Origin: Arcuatula senhousia
Taxonomy: Eukaryota; Mollusca; Bivalvia; Mytilida; Mytilidae
Direction of reading: 5' to 3'
Length of the DNA stretch: 64,000 nucleotides
Assembly (NCBI GenBank): GCA_963971305.1
Contig: OZ020303.1
Location: 40,412,106-40,476,105 of the forward strand
A model generated the notes under the pieces. The model was not told the DNA's origin. It made no database searches and worked only from the letters and a program-made list of their open reading frames with translations. Below are positions 21,748 to 33,104 of this stretch, piece by piece. Both the position numbers and the translations under genes were made by a program. Every line of letters starts with the position of its first letter. The first letter of the stretch is position 1.

Positions 21748-22191
21748 ATTCGTATAATTATCAACACAAGCCAAGCTTTTCCAATTAACCGAAGAGCTGA
21801 TCTATTAGTGTTGAGACTTGCAACCTTAAACCAGATTCTTGATCCATGGGTTTACATACTTTTCCGACGAGAAGTCTTGCAAAGAGTGGCTAAATACATT
21901 CGTGAAAAGCAGCGCAATTCATCATTCCTTTTACGAATTGCAAGCTGGAACAGTAGTTTCAAAAACAGTTTCAAAAATGCTGATGCTGAAGACGGTGTGT
22001 TTGTGAAAGAAAACGACGATTGTAAGTGTGATGAAAAAGACAATGAACGTTATAAGGAAGATGGAAATTTTATTATCAACATTGAAGAAAACCAAAATAC
22101 AGACAAAGAAAATGTCAACTCTGTAAATGTCATATCAGAGCCAAACACAAATGACATAAACGAAGACGGCTATGAATTGAATCCAGTATAA
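21748..22191 (+). CDS. Prostanoid (EP4-like) receptor, exon 2: TM7 and C-terminal tail
   Basis: Codes residues 261-407 in phase with exon 1. It begins 'IRIIINTSQAFPI' (TM6 end and third extracellular loop). TM7 follows with 'LRLATLNQILDPWVYILF' (282-299). R283 sits where prostanoid receptors have the arginine that binds the ligand carboxylate, and DPWVY (292-296) replaces the usual NPxxY, as in this family. The tail (about 304-407) is long and rich in Asn, Glu, Asp and Lys, with Ser residues and many acidic clusters, typical of a regulatory cytoplasmic tail but not conserved enough to interpret. The stop TAA is at 22189-22191. The joined 407-residue length fits prostanoid receptors. Confidence 0.92.
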   Translation: MRIIINTSQAFPINRRADLLVLRLATLNQILDPWVYILFRREVLQRVAKYIREKQRNSSFLLRIASWNSSFKNSFKNADAEDGVFVKENDDCKCDEKDNERYKEDGNFIINIEENQNTDKENVNSVNVISEPNTNDINEDGYELNPV

Positions 22192-22244
22192 AATGTGAAA
22201 AACTTATAGATACAATGTCTAATGAATATTGTTTCGTTGTTTTT

Positions 22245-22250
22245 AATAAA
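22245..22250 (+). terminator. Candidate poly(A) signal of the prostanoid receptor
   Basis: AATAAA, 54 bp after the stop codon. It is the first such hexamer downstream. Cleavage-site evidence is not available. Confidence 0.55.
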
Positions 22251-22304
22251 CCACGAGCAATTACAAGAAGGCTGCTATATAATTAGTTTTAATTCAAAGT
22301 ATTA

Positions 22305-22520
22305 CGAATTTTGCCGTTCGCCGTGAAATGAGGATAAATAAGAATAGGGACACAAGGCCATCGTGTTCGAGAAATCTGAACTGCAACTGAAGGATGGATA
22401 GGATCGGGCGATTTAGCCTCCTGTATTGAGATCCTGTACCAGTTCTTCTCATATTGATATAGCAAGGTTCTTTAACATGCGACACACTAGCTAATTTTCC
22501 GAACACGGTGTTACACTATG
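22305..22520. repeat. Diverged relative of family A
   Basis: It shares 'gggacacaaggcca' and 'caaggttctttaacatgcga' with the fragment at 45541-45800 ('gggacacaaggccaatcggg', 'agggttctttaacgtgcga'), and in general plan with family A. It lies immediately 3' of the receptor gene. A minus-strand frame across it is not a gene. Confidence 0.5.
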
Positions 22521-23790
22521 GTTTGCAATCAGGATTTCCACATTATAGCCTGACGAGTCTAGCATTCATTATGACAGGGGTGTCGTATTCAACAGCTTAA
22601 TGCCGAAATTTGAAAAGCGATTGTTCAACTTCTATACATTGGTTGAGTCAAGATAAGTCCACATGATACACGTAGTAAACAAGAATGTTTTGCATTGACC
22701 AGACAATTTAGGCTTCAGGAACTTGTAACGACAAAGCTGATGAAATAAACACGATCTTTCAATCCCACTTTCAGATATATTAAATAATGTTCTCTCTGTC
22801 AACAATGCTTCGATGGATGCTTTGCTAACATTGTTAGATGAATTCATTCAATTTATCCTTTAGAGCTTAACTTATTCTACGTCATTCCTGGATTTGCACT
22901 GGCTTTTATAAAAAAAAAAATCAAATACATCTCCTAGGTTCTCTAAAATGTTTTCTTCCAATATAAGCCAATGGTAGGAAATGTTTTGTAATGTGGTCTT
23001 AGATTTCCCCAGCATATAATTATATTAAGTCAAGTAATATATGTATTTAATAATTAACAAGTCAGCACAAGTTACAAACACATAACACAAGCTCTTATGA
23101 GCTTTGAAAAATATATGAATAGCTTTTGTGTATTCTTCTTTATTTTACATTAAGATTTACCACCATATGTTTTATTTTTTTATCTAAAACTTCTGCTTAT
23201 TTTCCAGACATAAACATAACTTGCCGTCATATTTGTTTTTGTTCTTGAAAAATGCGTCTAAAATTATTTGAAGTTAATAATAAATAAATCACATGTGTAT
23301 CTTTTTACCTGCTGTTTTTAGAATTACTAGTTCCCCTACCATTGAATTTTGAGCTCTACACTAAAGTTTGACTTTATGCCTATAAACAATGGTTATTTTT
23401 AATAGAAAATGTATGTATTTTGTGATTTATAGCCAAAACACAACTGGGAAAACAAAAAACAAGACTTATAACACTATTTTGAATTAAAAAAATGTAATTT
23501 CAAAAATTTTTGAGCTAGTGAAATTTGCACCACTATTGGATTTTGAACTGTTGTGATCCCTGGGATTCGTAGGTCTTATTAATTTTTTATTAAGATAATT
23601 TTGAGCTACTTGCGGTATTAACATGATTAAGAGATAAAAAGTCAGGTAAAATATGTCATGTCTCGATTTTTCTTTGCATACATTTACATTGAAACCCTAA
23701 GTCTCTATTTTGTAAAATACAAAAATATCATGTCTGGATAAAAATTATGTATCTTCGCTGATTCCCGGGTTCACTCTTGTTACAGCTTGA
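22521..23790. other. Intergenic, no recognised feature
   Basis: AT-rich. A minus-strand frame of 71 residues at 22632-22847 is of normal composition but matches nothing I know and lacks gene context. Confidence 0.4.
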
Positions 23791-23794
23791 GTTA

Positions 23795-23940
23795 GCGTTG
23801 TTGATCGCTGTTCAGCTGTTTGTTTGTTTTTTTTTTTTTGGGTGCTCTTGCGTTGTACGTTACCTCGTGCTGTTTTCGTTCATGTTTACTGGTTTTGTCT
23901 TTGTTCTTTCGAACTTTTGTCATTAGGACGCCCAACAGGT
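23795..23940 (+). repeat. Partial family D repeat
   Basis: It has the family D order 'gttgttgatcgctgtt', 'acctcgtgctgttttcgtt', 'ggttttgtctttgttctttcg'. It is truncated at both ends. The minus-strand Lys-rich frame here is a shadow of this repeat. Confidence 0.5.
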
Positions 23941-24867
23941 CCTTCTGATTATTTGTAAGAAATGCCGAACTGGGTGCTCTTGACATGACATATTTTAATG
24001 CTGATTGGAACCTACTCGTTTGCTTCAAGAGATTTGTGTTTGTATGGTTTAAACTCATTTCGACCATTTATATGCATTTACCTCATTTCGACCATTAATA
24101 TCTATTTACCTCATTTCGACAATTTATATGCTTTGTTTGGAATTACTTCTGCTTCAGAAAGCTGCTAGACCGGACACCACTTTCACATCCCATATGCTAT
24201 AGTCATGTGCCTTCGTATAGTTGTTATACATTCTGTTTGCTCTCTTAGAAAGGCCTGAAGGAAACCTTTTTTTTTTAAATCATACTTAAAAAGCTTCGTT
24301 TATGTTTGATTATGTGGAATGTAATCGCATTGTGAGAAAAGAAGATGTTAATTCTAAGGGGATTTATTGTAACAATATTTATTTTGGAATGCATTCTTAA
24401 GAATTACCAATCAAAACACAGTAGCGATTATTTTTACAACTTATCAATCAGCTGTGAAAGCTTAAATTTTTAAGAAGAGAATTAACACAATAAGAATGTA
24501 GAAGAACGAAACATCTAATAACATCTAAACAAAATTATAGCACAGAAGCAGTTTTGTTTTGGTTAAACAAATCTTTAAAATAGAAATTAATAAAAGAAAA
24601 TTGACTAATTACAAACTACAAATTCAAAAACAGACATGCATGTTAGTTAATTTTTATATAAATCACTGCATGCATCGAAAGAGCAAATTAGAAAAAAAAC
24701 TTTGTGCCAAAAAGTAGTTGTTGTGTTTTTCATTAGATCTCTGTTATCTCTGCATTTTGTTTTCGCAAAATTCATCAAATGAAAGACAAAACAAAGCGTA
24801 GACACACCGGGAAAGTAAGATCACAATGTTCCTGACTTGGTATAGGCATGTCAAAACAAATGGAGGT

Positions 24868-25155
24868 GAAACAGGTTTGATGTTGCCAAACCTTCCTCTT
24901 CCACTGCAATATTAGGGTCAGGTAATAAACAGGTTTGATGTTGCCAAACCTTCCTCCACCACTGCAATAATAGGGTCAGGTAATAAACAGGTTTGATGTT
25001 GCCTAGCCTTCCTCTTCTACTGCAATGAAAATCAGTGTCAGGTAATAAACAGGTTTGGTGTTGCACATTCCTCTTCTACTGCAATATTAGGGTCAGGAAA
25101 TCAACAGGTTTGAAGTTGCCAAACCTTCCTCTTTAAATGCAATCTTAGGGTCAAG
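24868..25155 (+). repeat. Minisatellite, five units of ~59 bp
   Basis: 'acaggtttga.gttgc' recurs at about 24870, 24929, 24987, 25047 and 25105. Units carry 'caaaccttcctcttcca', 'ctgcaata' and 'ttagggtcaggtaat'. Small indels distinguish the units. The Pro/His/Leu-rich minus-strand frame over it is a by-product. Confidence 0.85.
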
Positions 25156-25904
25156 TAACAAAAGAAATAATGAGGTGACAATTTCAGTACAACAAACAGT
25201 AAAACAAACTATTAAAAACAAATCTAACACAGTTTTGAATTTTTACATAAATAGCTGATATAGGAAGCATGACATTTAGGAGGGATTGTTCCATGTAAGG
25301 AAAAGTTCAAATATCTATATTGCTTTATATTTTCTTTTCTATAAACTATAATTTCAAATATCTTTATTGCTCTAAAGTTGTGAATAGATAAATAAGAAAG
25401 CAGCCAAAAGTCATTTATTTGATCTGCGTTAAGTGTACTTAATTTATGAAACCGCTACATGGTGTTGCTTGTCGGGCTAAGTGCGTTAACTTTTTCTTTT
25501 TCTTTCTTTCTTTTGTTCTGGCATTTCATCTGCATTGCAATATAATTAATTTATATAAGTTAGAATTTTTAATTTCATCTGCATTACTCGTACTATATAT
25601 TTGAAAGTTAGAATTTTTAACCACATATTGGAGATTTACTGATATCTGATATGCCGCTAGTAAAAAACTCCTGGGATTATATAAACGTAAAGCAATTTCG
25701 TCAAAATAACTAAATCACTAGATGTCTGGATATTGTTTTTATGTCTTTTTGTACAACTTTGCGAACATGTAATGAAATTAATGACTACAACCAACGTCAT
25801 GAACGTACAGATAATCTACTAAGCATACAATATTGGGAAGAACACTATAAAAGTCCACCTATTATTATCTAAATCTAATTAATTTGTTTTGCTTCCAGTG
25901 GCTC

Positions 25905-26168
25905 TGCCTGTTTTCCCAAAAAAGCAAAGAGGCACCAATGGGGCATTCGAGTGTCAAATGTCCGAAAGGGCAACGACTTAACCGGTAAACACGAACAAAA
26001 CAGCACAAAGAAACACAAAATTAACCGAACGGAAATCAACAACGCGAACTCAAGTCGTAACAATAGTGAACTCAGATGCTCCGGAAGAGTAAGCTGTACC
26101 TGCCTTCTATAGCAAACCCGTCGTGTTGCCAATTTCCAATTCAATGTGCCAAATCCGGTAAAGGAAGA
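25905..26168 (-). repeat. Family D repeat
   Basis: Inverted relative to 20828-21092: 'agcaaagaggcaccaatggg' to 'aatccggtaaaggaag'. It is the same series of blocks as at 31020-31223. Its minus-strand frame ('LPEHLSSLLLRLEFALL') is a conserved by-product of the repeat, not a gene. Confidence 0.65.
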
Positions 26169-26186
26169 TAAAACAAATTTCTCGAA

Positions 26187-27168
26187 ATATATATGTTAAA
26201 GTAAATAGGTGAAATCAGTTATTACATGTAATCACTAAAATTTAGTAATAAGCTGTAATTCCTAAATGCCCTAGTAAATACATGTAATTCCTAAATCAGA
26301 CCAGTTATTTCAAGTATTTACTAACTTTTAAATGTATTGTTTCACCTATTTACTGACTGTTATTTTTCCAGTTTTCAAAACATAATACTTAAAAATAGGA
26401 ATCGATATTCCATTTTGTAATAGATGGACTGATATTGAAAACCCTGTGTCATAATCTTTTTATCATACATTTTCAGCAAACAAATAAAAATAAATATAGC
26501 AGACGATATAAATATACTTTGACGTCAAATTTCAAAGTGAGGCTCTAGACCTTGATATGGTATATTAGCCCACCTTTGTGCACGCGAGGTTTTGATATGG
26601 CCATATTTGCCTACTTTTGTGCACGCGAGGGATTTATATGGCAAAAAAGTCTCTTGTCAAGATATGGCTTGGATATTCACGGCTGTTACACACGGACAAA
26701 TTTAAAGGTATCAAAGGTAAATGTGAGATAGAAAAGAATATTTACAAATTCATGAACTACATGAACCATTTTATGAAGACTTTTAAAAAATAAGGTATGC
26801 ATGTTTGAATATAAACTTTTTAAATCTTACATTTAAATTTGTATTTTTTAACATTATTGCCAGGGTATTATCAGACATATATTTAAGAAATTATGAAAAG
26901 GATTGCAATCTGGCTTTAATATATTAAAATACAATTTTAAGTAACATTTGGCTTCTTTATTTTGGTAATGTTCCATATTTTAATGGAAAGTTTGTTTGCC
27001 TTTTCAAGTCAGTAAATTGCTAAAAAAATTCAGTTAATACCTGTAATTCATAAAAATTTAGTAAATTCATGTATTTCCTTGTTAGGCTAGTAATTACAGG
27101 TATTTACTGATTTGCTTAGTAATTACACGTAATTACTGATTTCACCTATTTACTGTAACATATATAAG
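26187..27168. mobile_element. Inverted-repeat element (~0.98 kb) with AATTACAGGTATTTACT-type words
   Basis: The left end 'atatatgttaaagtaaatag' continues 'gtgaaatcagt'. The right end is its near-inverse, 'actgatttcacctatttactgtaacatatat' split over 27134-27165. Arms (26187-26350 and 27000-27168) are made of iterated 'gtaattac', 'gtatttact', 'cctaaat' words on both strands. The centre includes two tandem units with 'tttgtgcacgcgagg' (26574 and 26617). No ORF. Confidence 0.7.
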
Positions 27169-28361
27169 TATCAAAATGCCTAACATGTAATCCTGCCATT
27201 AGGAATGCAGCTGTCCTAAAAGTACATAAATTAAAACATAAACAAATTAGTCATTTTTCATACTTTGTGTGTGCATCCATATTCCAGTAAACAAATTTTA
27301 GAATCTACATTTAACCTATACCACCTCTAGACTTCAACGCAGATATACTTCTCATTAGAAATCAGTTGGACATTAAATCAAACATGCATGCTTACTTCAA
27401 TTTGTTAAACATCTCAGTTTAGAATAGTTAATGGTAGATTTCTTAGTGATTTGCTCAGTTTCGTAACTTTTTTTTAATATGAATGGTAAGAGCACTGTAC
27501 ATAACATGTTTGCTCCACAGAGGTTAATGCATTTTATAAACAAATGTTGTAGGTTCTCAGCCTTCATATTTTAGTATCCACTCTTCTTTACCTAATTATC
27601 AAATTTTAGACAAAAGTGACGAAAAAGTGTGCCATATATTTCCTGGTCTTACAGATGGTATGATCAAAACAAAGTTGATTTTTAACTCGGTACAGTAAGT
27701 GTTTCTGACATCTTTTCTTTGAATAACTTATTGGACAGTAAATATTTTAATGATATTGATTTCACTCCAAAGAATACGCGTTTCGAGTCAGGTAATTTTT
27801 ACTAACACTTTATATAGGCGAATAGAGTCTAAAGATTTTTACTAACATGTTAAGGATTTTTCATAACCCTAATTTATGTCGTATGGAAAGCCGTAGTGGA
27901 TCTCTGCATTAACAATTTATTTACTATTGGTGTCAATGGGTAAATGTTTAAGATTCGACACGAATCGCACGAGCGCAGCTTTAATGATTTTTAAGAAAAG
28001 TTATTTCATTCGATTTGCTTTGATAAGTATAAAGTTAATGCAATTGATTATAAGAGAAATTTTTTGCGGAGTTAAGTAAAAATAAGCTGGATCGATTCGC
28101 GTGTTCCTAGGAGTGGATGTTCTTGTAGACAAAACTACTATAATATTCAGGCTGCTTATTTTAGGAAGAGTTCGAACAAGGAAGAAAATCTGCTAAATGT
28201 CAAGTTTACATATGTATTGAAACATTTACCTATTTGGGGGAAGATGATATTAGAAATCTTTCTTGTGGTGTTTCCTAGTTAAAACTAAGTCCCAGGTTTC
28301 TTTAAAAATATTTAGATGGTGAAAATGAAATTCTTATTCACAAAGAAATTCTAATCATCTA

Positions 28362-28440
28362 AATAATAAATTCATTCTATATTATACCAATTAAATAATA
28401 AATTCATTCTATATTATACCAATTAAATAATAAATTCTTT
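28362..28440 (+). repeat. Short tandem repeat, 36-bp period
   Basis: 'aaataataaattcattctat' followed by 'attataccaatt' is repeated twice, with a partial third unit, in 28362-28440. Confidence 0.8.
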
Positions 28441-28583
28441 GGATAAAATTTACGGAGTCAAATATTAGTGGCTTGAAATTATATATGTCGAGCTCATTCG
28501 TGCCCCTGTTGTTTGGGTTTGTACGAATTTAGCCTGGTAATTGGCTGGTGATCAATAGTGTGGTATTTAAATCTTCGCTTTAG

Positions 28584-28772
28584 ACTTGCCACCCATGCAC
28601 CTCAAGATATAATGAGCATCAAGTGTATGGTGTCAGAAATGGGGGTGAATATGTAGAGGATGCATACCAAGTTGACCACTTAGACTCAGAAAATGGGACC
28701 AGTGTTACAGAAGAAATAAATGATAAACCCATGTATACATGTTTCAAATACTTAAATTATGAGGTATTATGA
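28584..28772 (+). CDS. Possible 3' terminal exon of an unidentified host gene
   Basis: An acceptor-like 'aatcttcgctttag' (ends 28583) precedes an open stretch of 62 codons ending at TGA 28770-28772, with no ATG at its start. The peptide begins 'TCHPCTSRYNEHQVYG', is acidic in the middle ('YVEDAYQVDHLDSENG') and ends 'YTCFKYLNYEVL'. It has several tyrosines, as in a receptor cytoplasmic tail. An AATAAA at 28867-28872 follows about 95 bp after the stop. I do not recognise the family and see no other exon of it in this window. It could equally be a chance frame. Confidence 0.3.
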   Translation, partial: TCHPCTSRYNEHQVYGVRNGGEYVEDAYQVDHLDSENGTSVTEEINDKPMYTCFKYLNYEVL

Positions 28773-29687
28773 ATATGATATTGCATTGTCTTGTTATATT
28801 GTTGTGTTTTTTTCTGTAAGCTTTTCTTAATAATAGTATATCAACATTTCCTCTTAGATCGTTTAAAATAAAGCTTTTATAAGCAATGAAAACACGTTTT
28901 AACTTTATACTAATTCTCTTTTCTTTGAAAGTTTAAAACAATCAAATTAGAAGGGGACAAAAATTCGTTTAACAGAATATAGGCGAGCAACAGAACTGGA
29001 AAAGAAACCCACGATATGGGACACCATTCTGATGCTGCATACCAAATATCAAAGCTGAGATAAGTAATTGCAGAAAGGCAAGGATACATTTATTTTTACT
29101 TGATTGCACTCAAACACACACTCACATAGACCAGTGTACCACAAAAAAAAAGTTGAGAAGAGAAACAGATGTTGATTTTATATATTTGAATCAGGCATGT
29201 CAGGTGCATTTATCTAAGCAATTGTAAAATAAATTACATACATGTATGTTATGATCTGCTGATCATTCACGACTCCAACATGGACTTCGAAAATGAAGTT
29301 GGACCATCAAATTACCCTTTGAACAAATTTTCGTTTAAATCGATCGGACCACATTAAAGTTATGACGGGAGACGGCTTCTCCGAAAAAAATTCTAACTCT
29401 ACAAATTAATTCAGAACCATAAAATAACCCTACATACAAATCTTTGTTAAAATCGGACCAATTTCAATTTGTTGCTTGGAACCAAATTGACCCTATTAAT
29501 GGATAGATTGGGTAGTTACTGAACCTATCCCTTGAAAATATCTCTGCCCCACCAGCAAAGGCTATCGACCCAGTAGTTTCAAAATATAAAGTACCAAGGC
29601 AGGTGCCATTAAAACAATTAATTTGTAAGACTGAAGATGCATATGTTACCAGATTAACAGGCTAGTTTACCGTTAGCTTCGCGTATG

Positions 29688-29850
29688 GTGTGTTTGAACA
29701 GGCAGAAACTTTATACTCTTCCGCAGCACCTGAGTTTTGGTTTGAATTCATGTTGTTGTTTATTTATTGTTTTTGCCTGTTTTAGTGTTGTTTCCATTTG
29801 TTTTGACTGTTTTTTTTTTGTCCTTTCAGACCTGTTATATTCCAAAGCTC
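29688..29850 (+). repeat. Diverged family D repeat
   Basis: It shows 'cagcacctgagttttggttt', 'gttgttt', 'tgttttgactgtttt' and 'gtcctttcagac' in family D order. A short + strand frame here is not a gene. Confidence 0.4.
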
Positions 29851-31019
29851 TTTTAGTACCTCTGTGCGTTTTTCAAGTAGTAACTCCCACCAGAGCATTT
29901 GAATGACAAGTTTTGGACAGAATCCTGGCTGGATAAAAATATATTTTCCTGTGAATTCTTTCCATCAGCATTATTTAATTGATAGAATATTCCCTACATT
30001 CATCCGAATTAAGAGTTGATAGGGTTTACCAAACAGCTAGTTATGAATTGAAACATGCACCGCTACTGAAGTACCGCTAGTGCATCATATATGATAAACA
30101 ATTTCTCATAGAGAGTTTTCCAAAGTTCTTGTAGTTAAGAATATTAGAAAAAAAATCGTAAAATTCTTGTGTGACAACAATTTTTAAAGCTGTAACAGTA
30201 ATAAGCTGCTAAAATCGAATCGTCTTTTACAACCTAAGCACTTCTTCAGCATTAATACTTCGTTGCATAATATTTCATTTGTAAAAGTTGTTCACATAAC
30301 TGTTATAAAGAGATATCTGTGAATTATAGCCATTATGTAATCGATGCCTGTCAACCAGATAACAATAAAAACTACTCAGAACGCTGTTTTAGACTAAAGT
30401 GACCAAACGATAATGAGCAGGAGCTTGCTTATATTCTATGCAATCTCAGTCTGTGCTAGTCTCATGATATATCAATTAGCTGTAAATTTAGTTGATAGCG
30501 TGAGAACAACTCATTTGCTACATTTTTTCAAATATTTGAAATGATTTAGCTGAATAAAATAAATACTATTGTAGTTGCATATTTATAAAATCAATAGATG
30601 TTAAAACATTAAACTGGTTAGACCCTTCTATCATGTCATCGTGTCATAAGGCAGAAAAGCATGCATTGATTGCTGTAAGAGATATGTTTTTTGTTATTAA
30701 CGTTAATGTTCTCTTCAGTTACGTCATTTCTTAGAAATCTATTTCAGACCAAATTGCCATTTTAAAACTTTTTTTACGATTTTATATTTAAATACGTTTT
30801 ATTCACCAAAAGATGTATTTGATATTGAATACAACAGATTTATTCTTTTATCAGATAAGATAACCTTATGCTGCCTGTGCATATTAATAATTGAGCATAT
30901 TGCACTCGGGACTCGTTATTCCTTTCGTTTAATACAAAGCATTAACAACACTGTTATTCATGAACATAATCCTTTTCTAACATTTCTGTACTTTACCGAA
31001 CTTAAAAGGAAAGAACCCA

Positions 31020-32029
31020 AGAAGCAAAGAGGCACCAATGGGGCATTCGAGTTTCAAAAGTCCGAAAGAGCCACGGTAAACAGGAACAAAAACAGCACGA
31101 ATAAACACAAAATCAACCGATCGCAAATCAACAACGCGAACTCAAGTCGTAACAAGAGTGAACTCGGGTGCCCCGGAAGAGTAGGCGGTTCCTGCCTGCT
31201 ATAGCGCACCCGTCGTGCTGCTAGTGAGTGAGTGAGTGAGTTGGTGGGATGGGAAACAAAGGACCGGTAAATTTTGAAGAACCACAGGAAAAGGGGCGAG
31301 GTGGGTAGAGGCGGAAAATTTAGCCTATGTGGTGCACTACTTGGCGGTCCACAAAGGGGTCTTTTACGTGCATGAAGCGTGGCACTCTCTACACACGTTG
31401 GCCCACTATGGTCGGCGGTCAGGGTTTCCGTATTATAGACCTGACAACTCCCGCGGACGAGGGCCACGCTATTCAGCCACCTAGGGTACACACTTGGTCG
31501 CTCTGTGGGCTGAGCACTGACCCGACATCAGAATCCCAAGACCCTTAGTCGCCTCTTACGACAAGCTAGGCTCTGCTGCGTGCCTATTCGCCACCCAGGC
31601 CCCGCAAGGGATCGTCGTGCTGCTAATTTCAAATTGAGTGTGTCAAATCCGGTAAAGGAAGACAAAAATAAAATTCTACTTCAAACTAACATCTGCACTC
31701 ATTTGAGTGACAGAAACCTCATATTTCTCTACGATTGCACGGTGTCTACCGTAATTTCTTTTGAGTAAAGTGAGCAACCGTGGAGCAAAATAACCCTGTG
31801 TTAGCAAGTTCTGTGTCAAACGTGACGCTCTGCCAAGGAAATCGATGTAATTCCCACGAGCTCTTGAGTAACGAAACAAGTGTGATACGAAAACTCTATA
31901 ATCTGGAGCGCACAGACTGTTGCTAACACAGCAACTGACGACTACGAAAAACGTGACGCTCAGGCAAGAGGACGGATTGCATGACACTTGTACTTGCGAA
32001 AGCGCGCAAAATTGGTGTGGGAAATTCAT
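31020..32029 (-). pseudogene. RT-type element 3' portion (coding C-terminus plus family D tail), split by a SINE-like insertion
   Basis: Read on the minus strand, the open frame 32029-31676 ends with 'LFRYSRARGNYIDFLGRASR', 'LTQNLLTQGYFAPRLLTLL' and 'RNYGRHRAIVEKYEVSVTQM'. This is the same C-terminal domain as at 14199-14470 and is recognisable from bivalve reverse-transcriptase proteins. 'VFVSHLFRYSR' here stands for the usual YGVYVSQLIRYSR, so it is diverged. The family D tail follows (31662-31020) but is interrupted at 31224-31612 by a family A copy flanked by 13-bp direct repeats. The N-terminal RT part is absent. It is a 5'-truncated, dead copy. Confidence 0.7.
31224..31612 (-). repeat. 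Family A SINE-like repeat, copy A2, with 13-bp target-site duplication
   Basis: Flanked by perfect direct repeats 'cgtcgtgctgcta' at 31211-31223 and 31613-31625, which restore an uninterrupted family D sequence when one copy and the element are removed. It is shorter than other copies because about 100 bp near the (GTGA)n end is missing. ORFs on both strands are by-products. Confidence 0.9.
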
Positions 32030-32557
32030 GTATAAAGACCCCTTTAAACAGCTCGATTAGAGCATTCTTAATGCAAGCCGCTATTAAAGCCATACTCGTT
32101 AACTGAAACCCAGAGAAAACTCAAGAAAAAAAATTAAAGTAACGGCAAAAATTTAAAGAAAAGAGAGAACGATTTCATTAAGTTCAATTAAGAACAAATG
32201 TATTGTTGATTCCCAGGAGGTAACCATCCAAATTTTATGACATTCTACATTTTAAGGATATATCAGAAATGAGCCTCTAATGACAATAAATGATTCTGAG
32301 TATTTTCCATTTGTGCTATTTGCAGGCACAGTCCTAAAAGAAAGAGCCAATCCATGCCTTAAAAACATAACTTAGATTTTAAAAGGAATTCGTCCACAAA
32401 CTTCATAGCTACAAATTGAATGTACGTGTAGAAACAATTGTGTGCATTATTGTTTTATCATAAACGAATAACGCTTGAAATAAATTATATAACAACATTA
32501 ACGATCCGAAAGAAGAGCAAACGAAGGAAGGGAGTCACAAAACCGCAAGGTTCTTTA

Positions 32558-33104
32558 GGTGTCTCGGGGCTATTAAAATTCTACTATAGGTTTTATTCGT
32601 TTTTGGCACATTGATAGACCTTAATGCATAAATGAAAACTATCAAATAAAAACAGGGGGTCACCGTTCTTTTTAAAGCTCTAGCAGCTTTCTACAAATAG
32701 CAAAATTTCAATATTTTTATATAAAATATGTAGGGATAAAAGCTATAGAGGCACCTAAAGAAGAATTCCTACTATAGAATCAGCTCAAAATCTGAAGGAA
32801 AGTCCCTTTTCTAAAGCTCTTCGAAATTTAATGAAAAAAACCTAGGGTCACCGTTTATTTTTTCAAGATATTCATGAAAATTGAAAATTTTCCTATTTAT
32901 TCTATACAAATTATCTCCCTTTGATTTAGTACGGTAAATTCTAAAAATGTTTAAAAAGACCTTTTTTGTATTACAATTGCTTGTAATTTGTTAATATATA
33001 TTATAATATATAGTTTTTGTCTGCAATATCCAGTTAATTTATCAATTTTATACAAAACACCAATATGTGCAAAAAGATGCTCAGTAGAAAAGCATCGAGC
33101 CACC
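32558..33104. mobile_element. TTAA-flanked MITE-like element, copy J1
   Basis: The end 'ggtgtctcggggc' (32558-32570) is an imperfect inverse of 'gcatcgagccacc' (33092-33104). It is flanked by 'ttta' (left) and 'ttaa' (right). It is very similar over its whole length to 59816-60363 (shared blocks such as 'tttggcacattgatagacct', 'tttaaagctctagcagcttt', 'agaaaagatgctcagtag'-type text). No transposase is present. TTAA duplication is typical of piggyBac, but these ends do not show the usual piggyBac CCC start, so the superfamily is open. Confidence 0.75.

Noticed and set aside
25875..26144. Minus-strand 89-residue frame with a conserved-looking peptide
   Set aside because: The same peptide pattern appears in family D at 31054-31220, downstream of the RT stop, with frames shifting between copies. 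It is the repeat's non-coding tail.
32558..33104. Assignment of the TTAA element to piggyBac
   Set aside because: The TTAA duplication fits, but the terminal bases GGTG do not match the usual piggyBac CCC start and no transposase is present, so the superfamily is left open.
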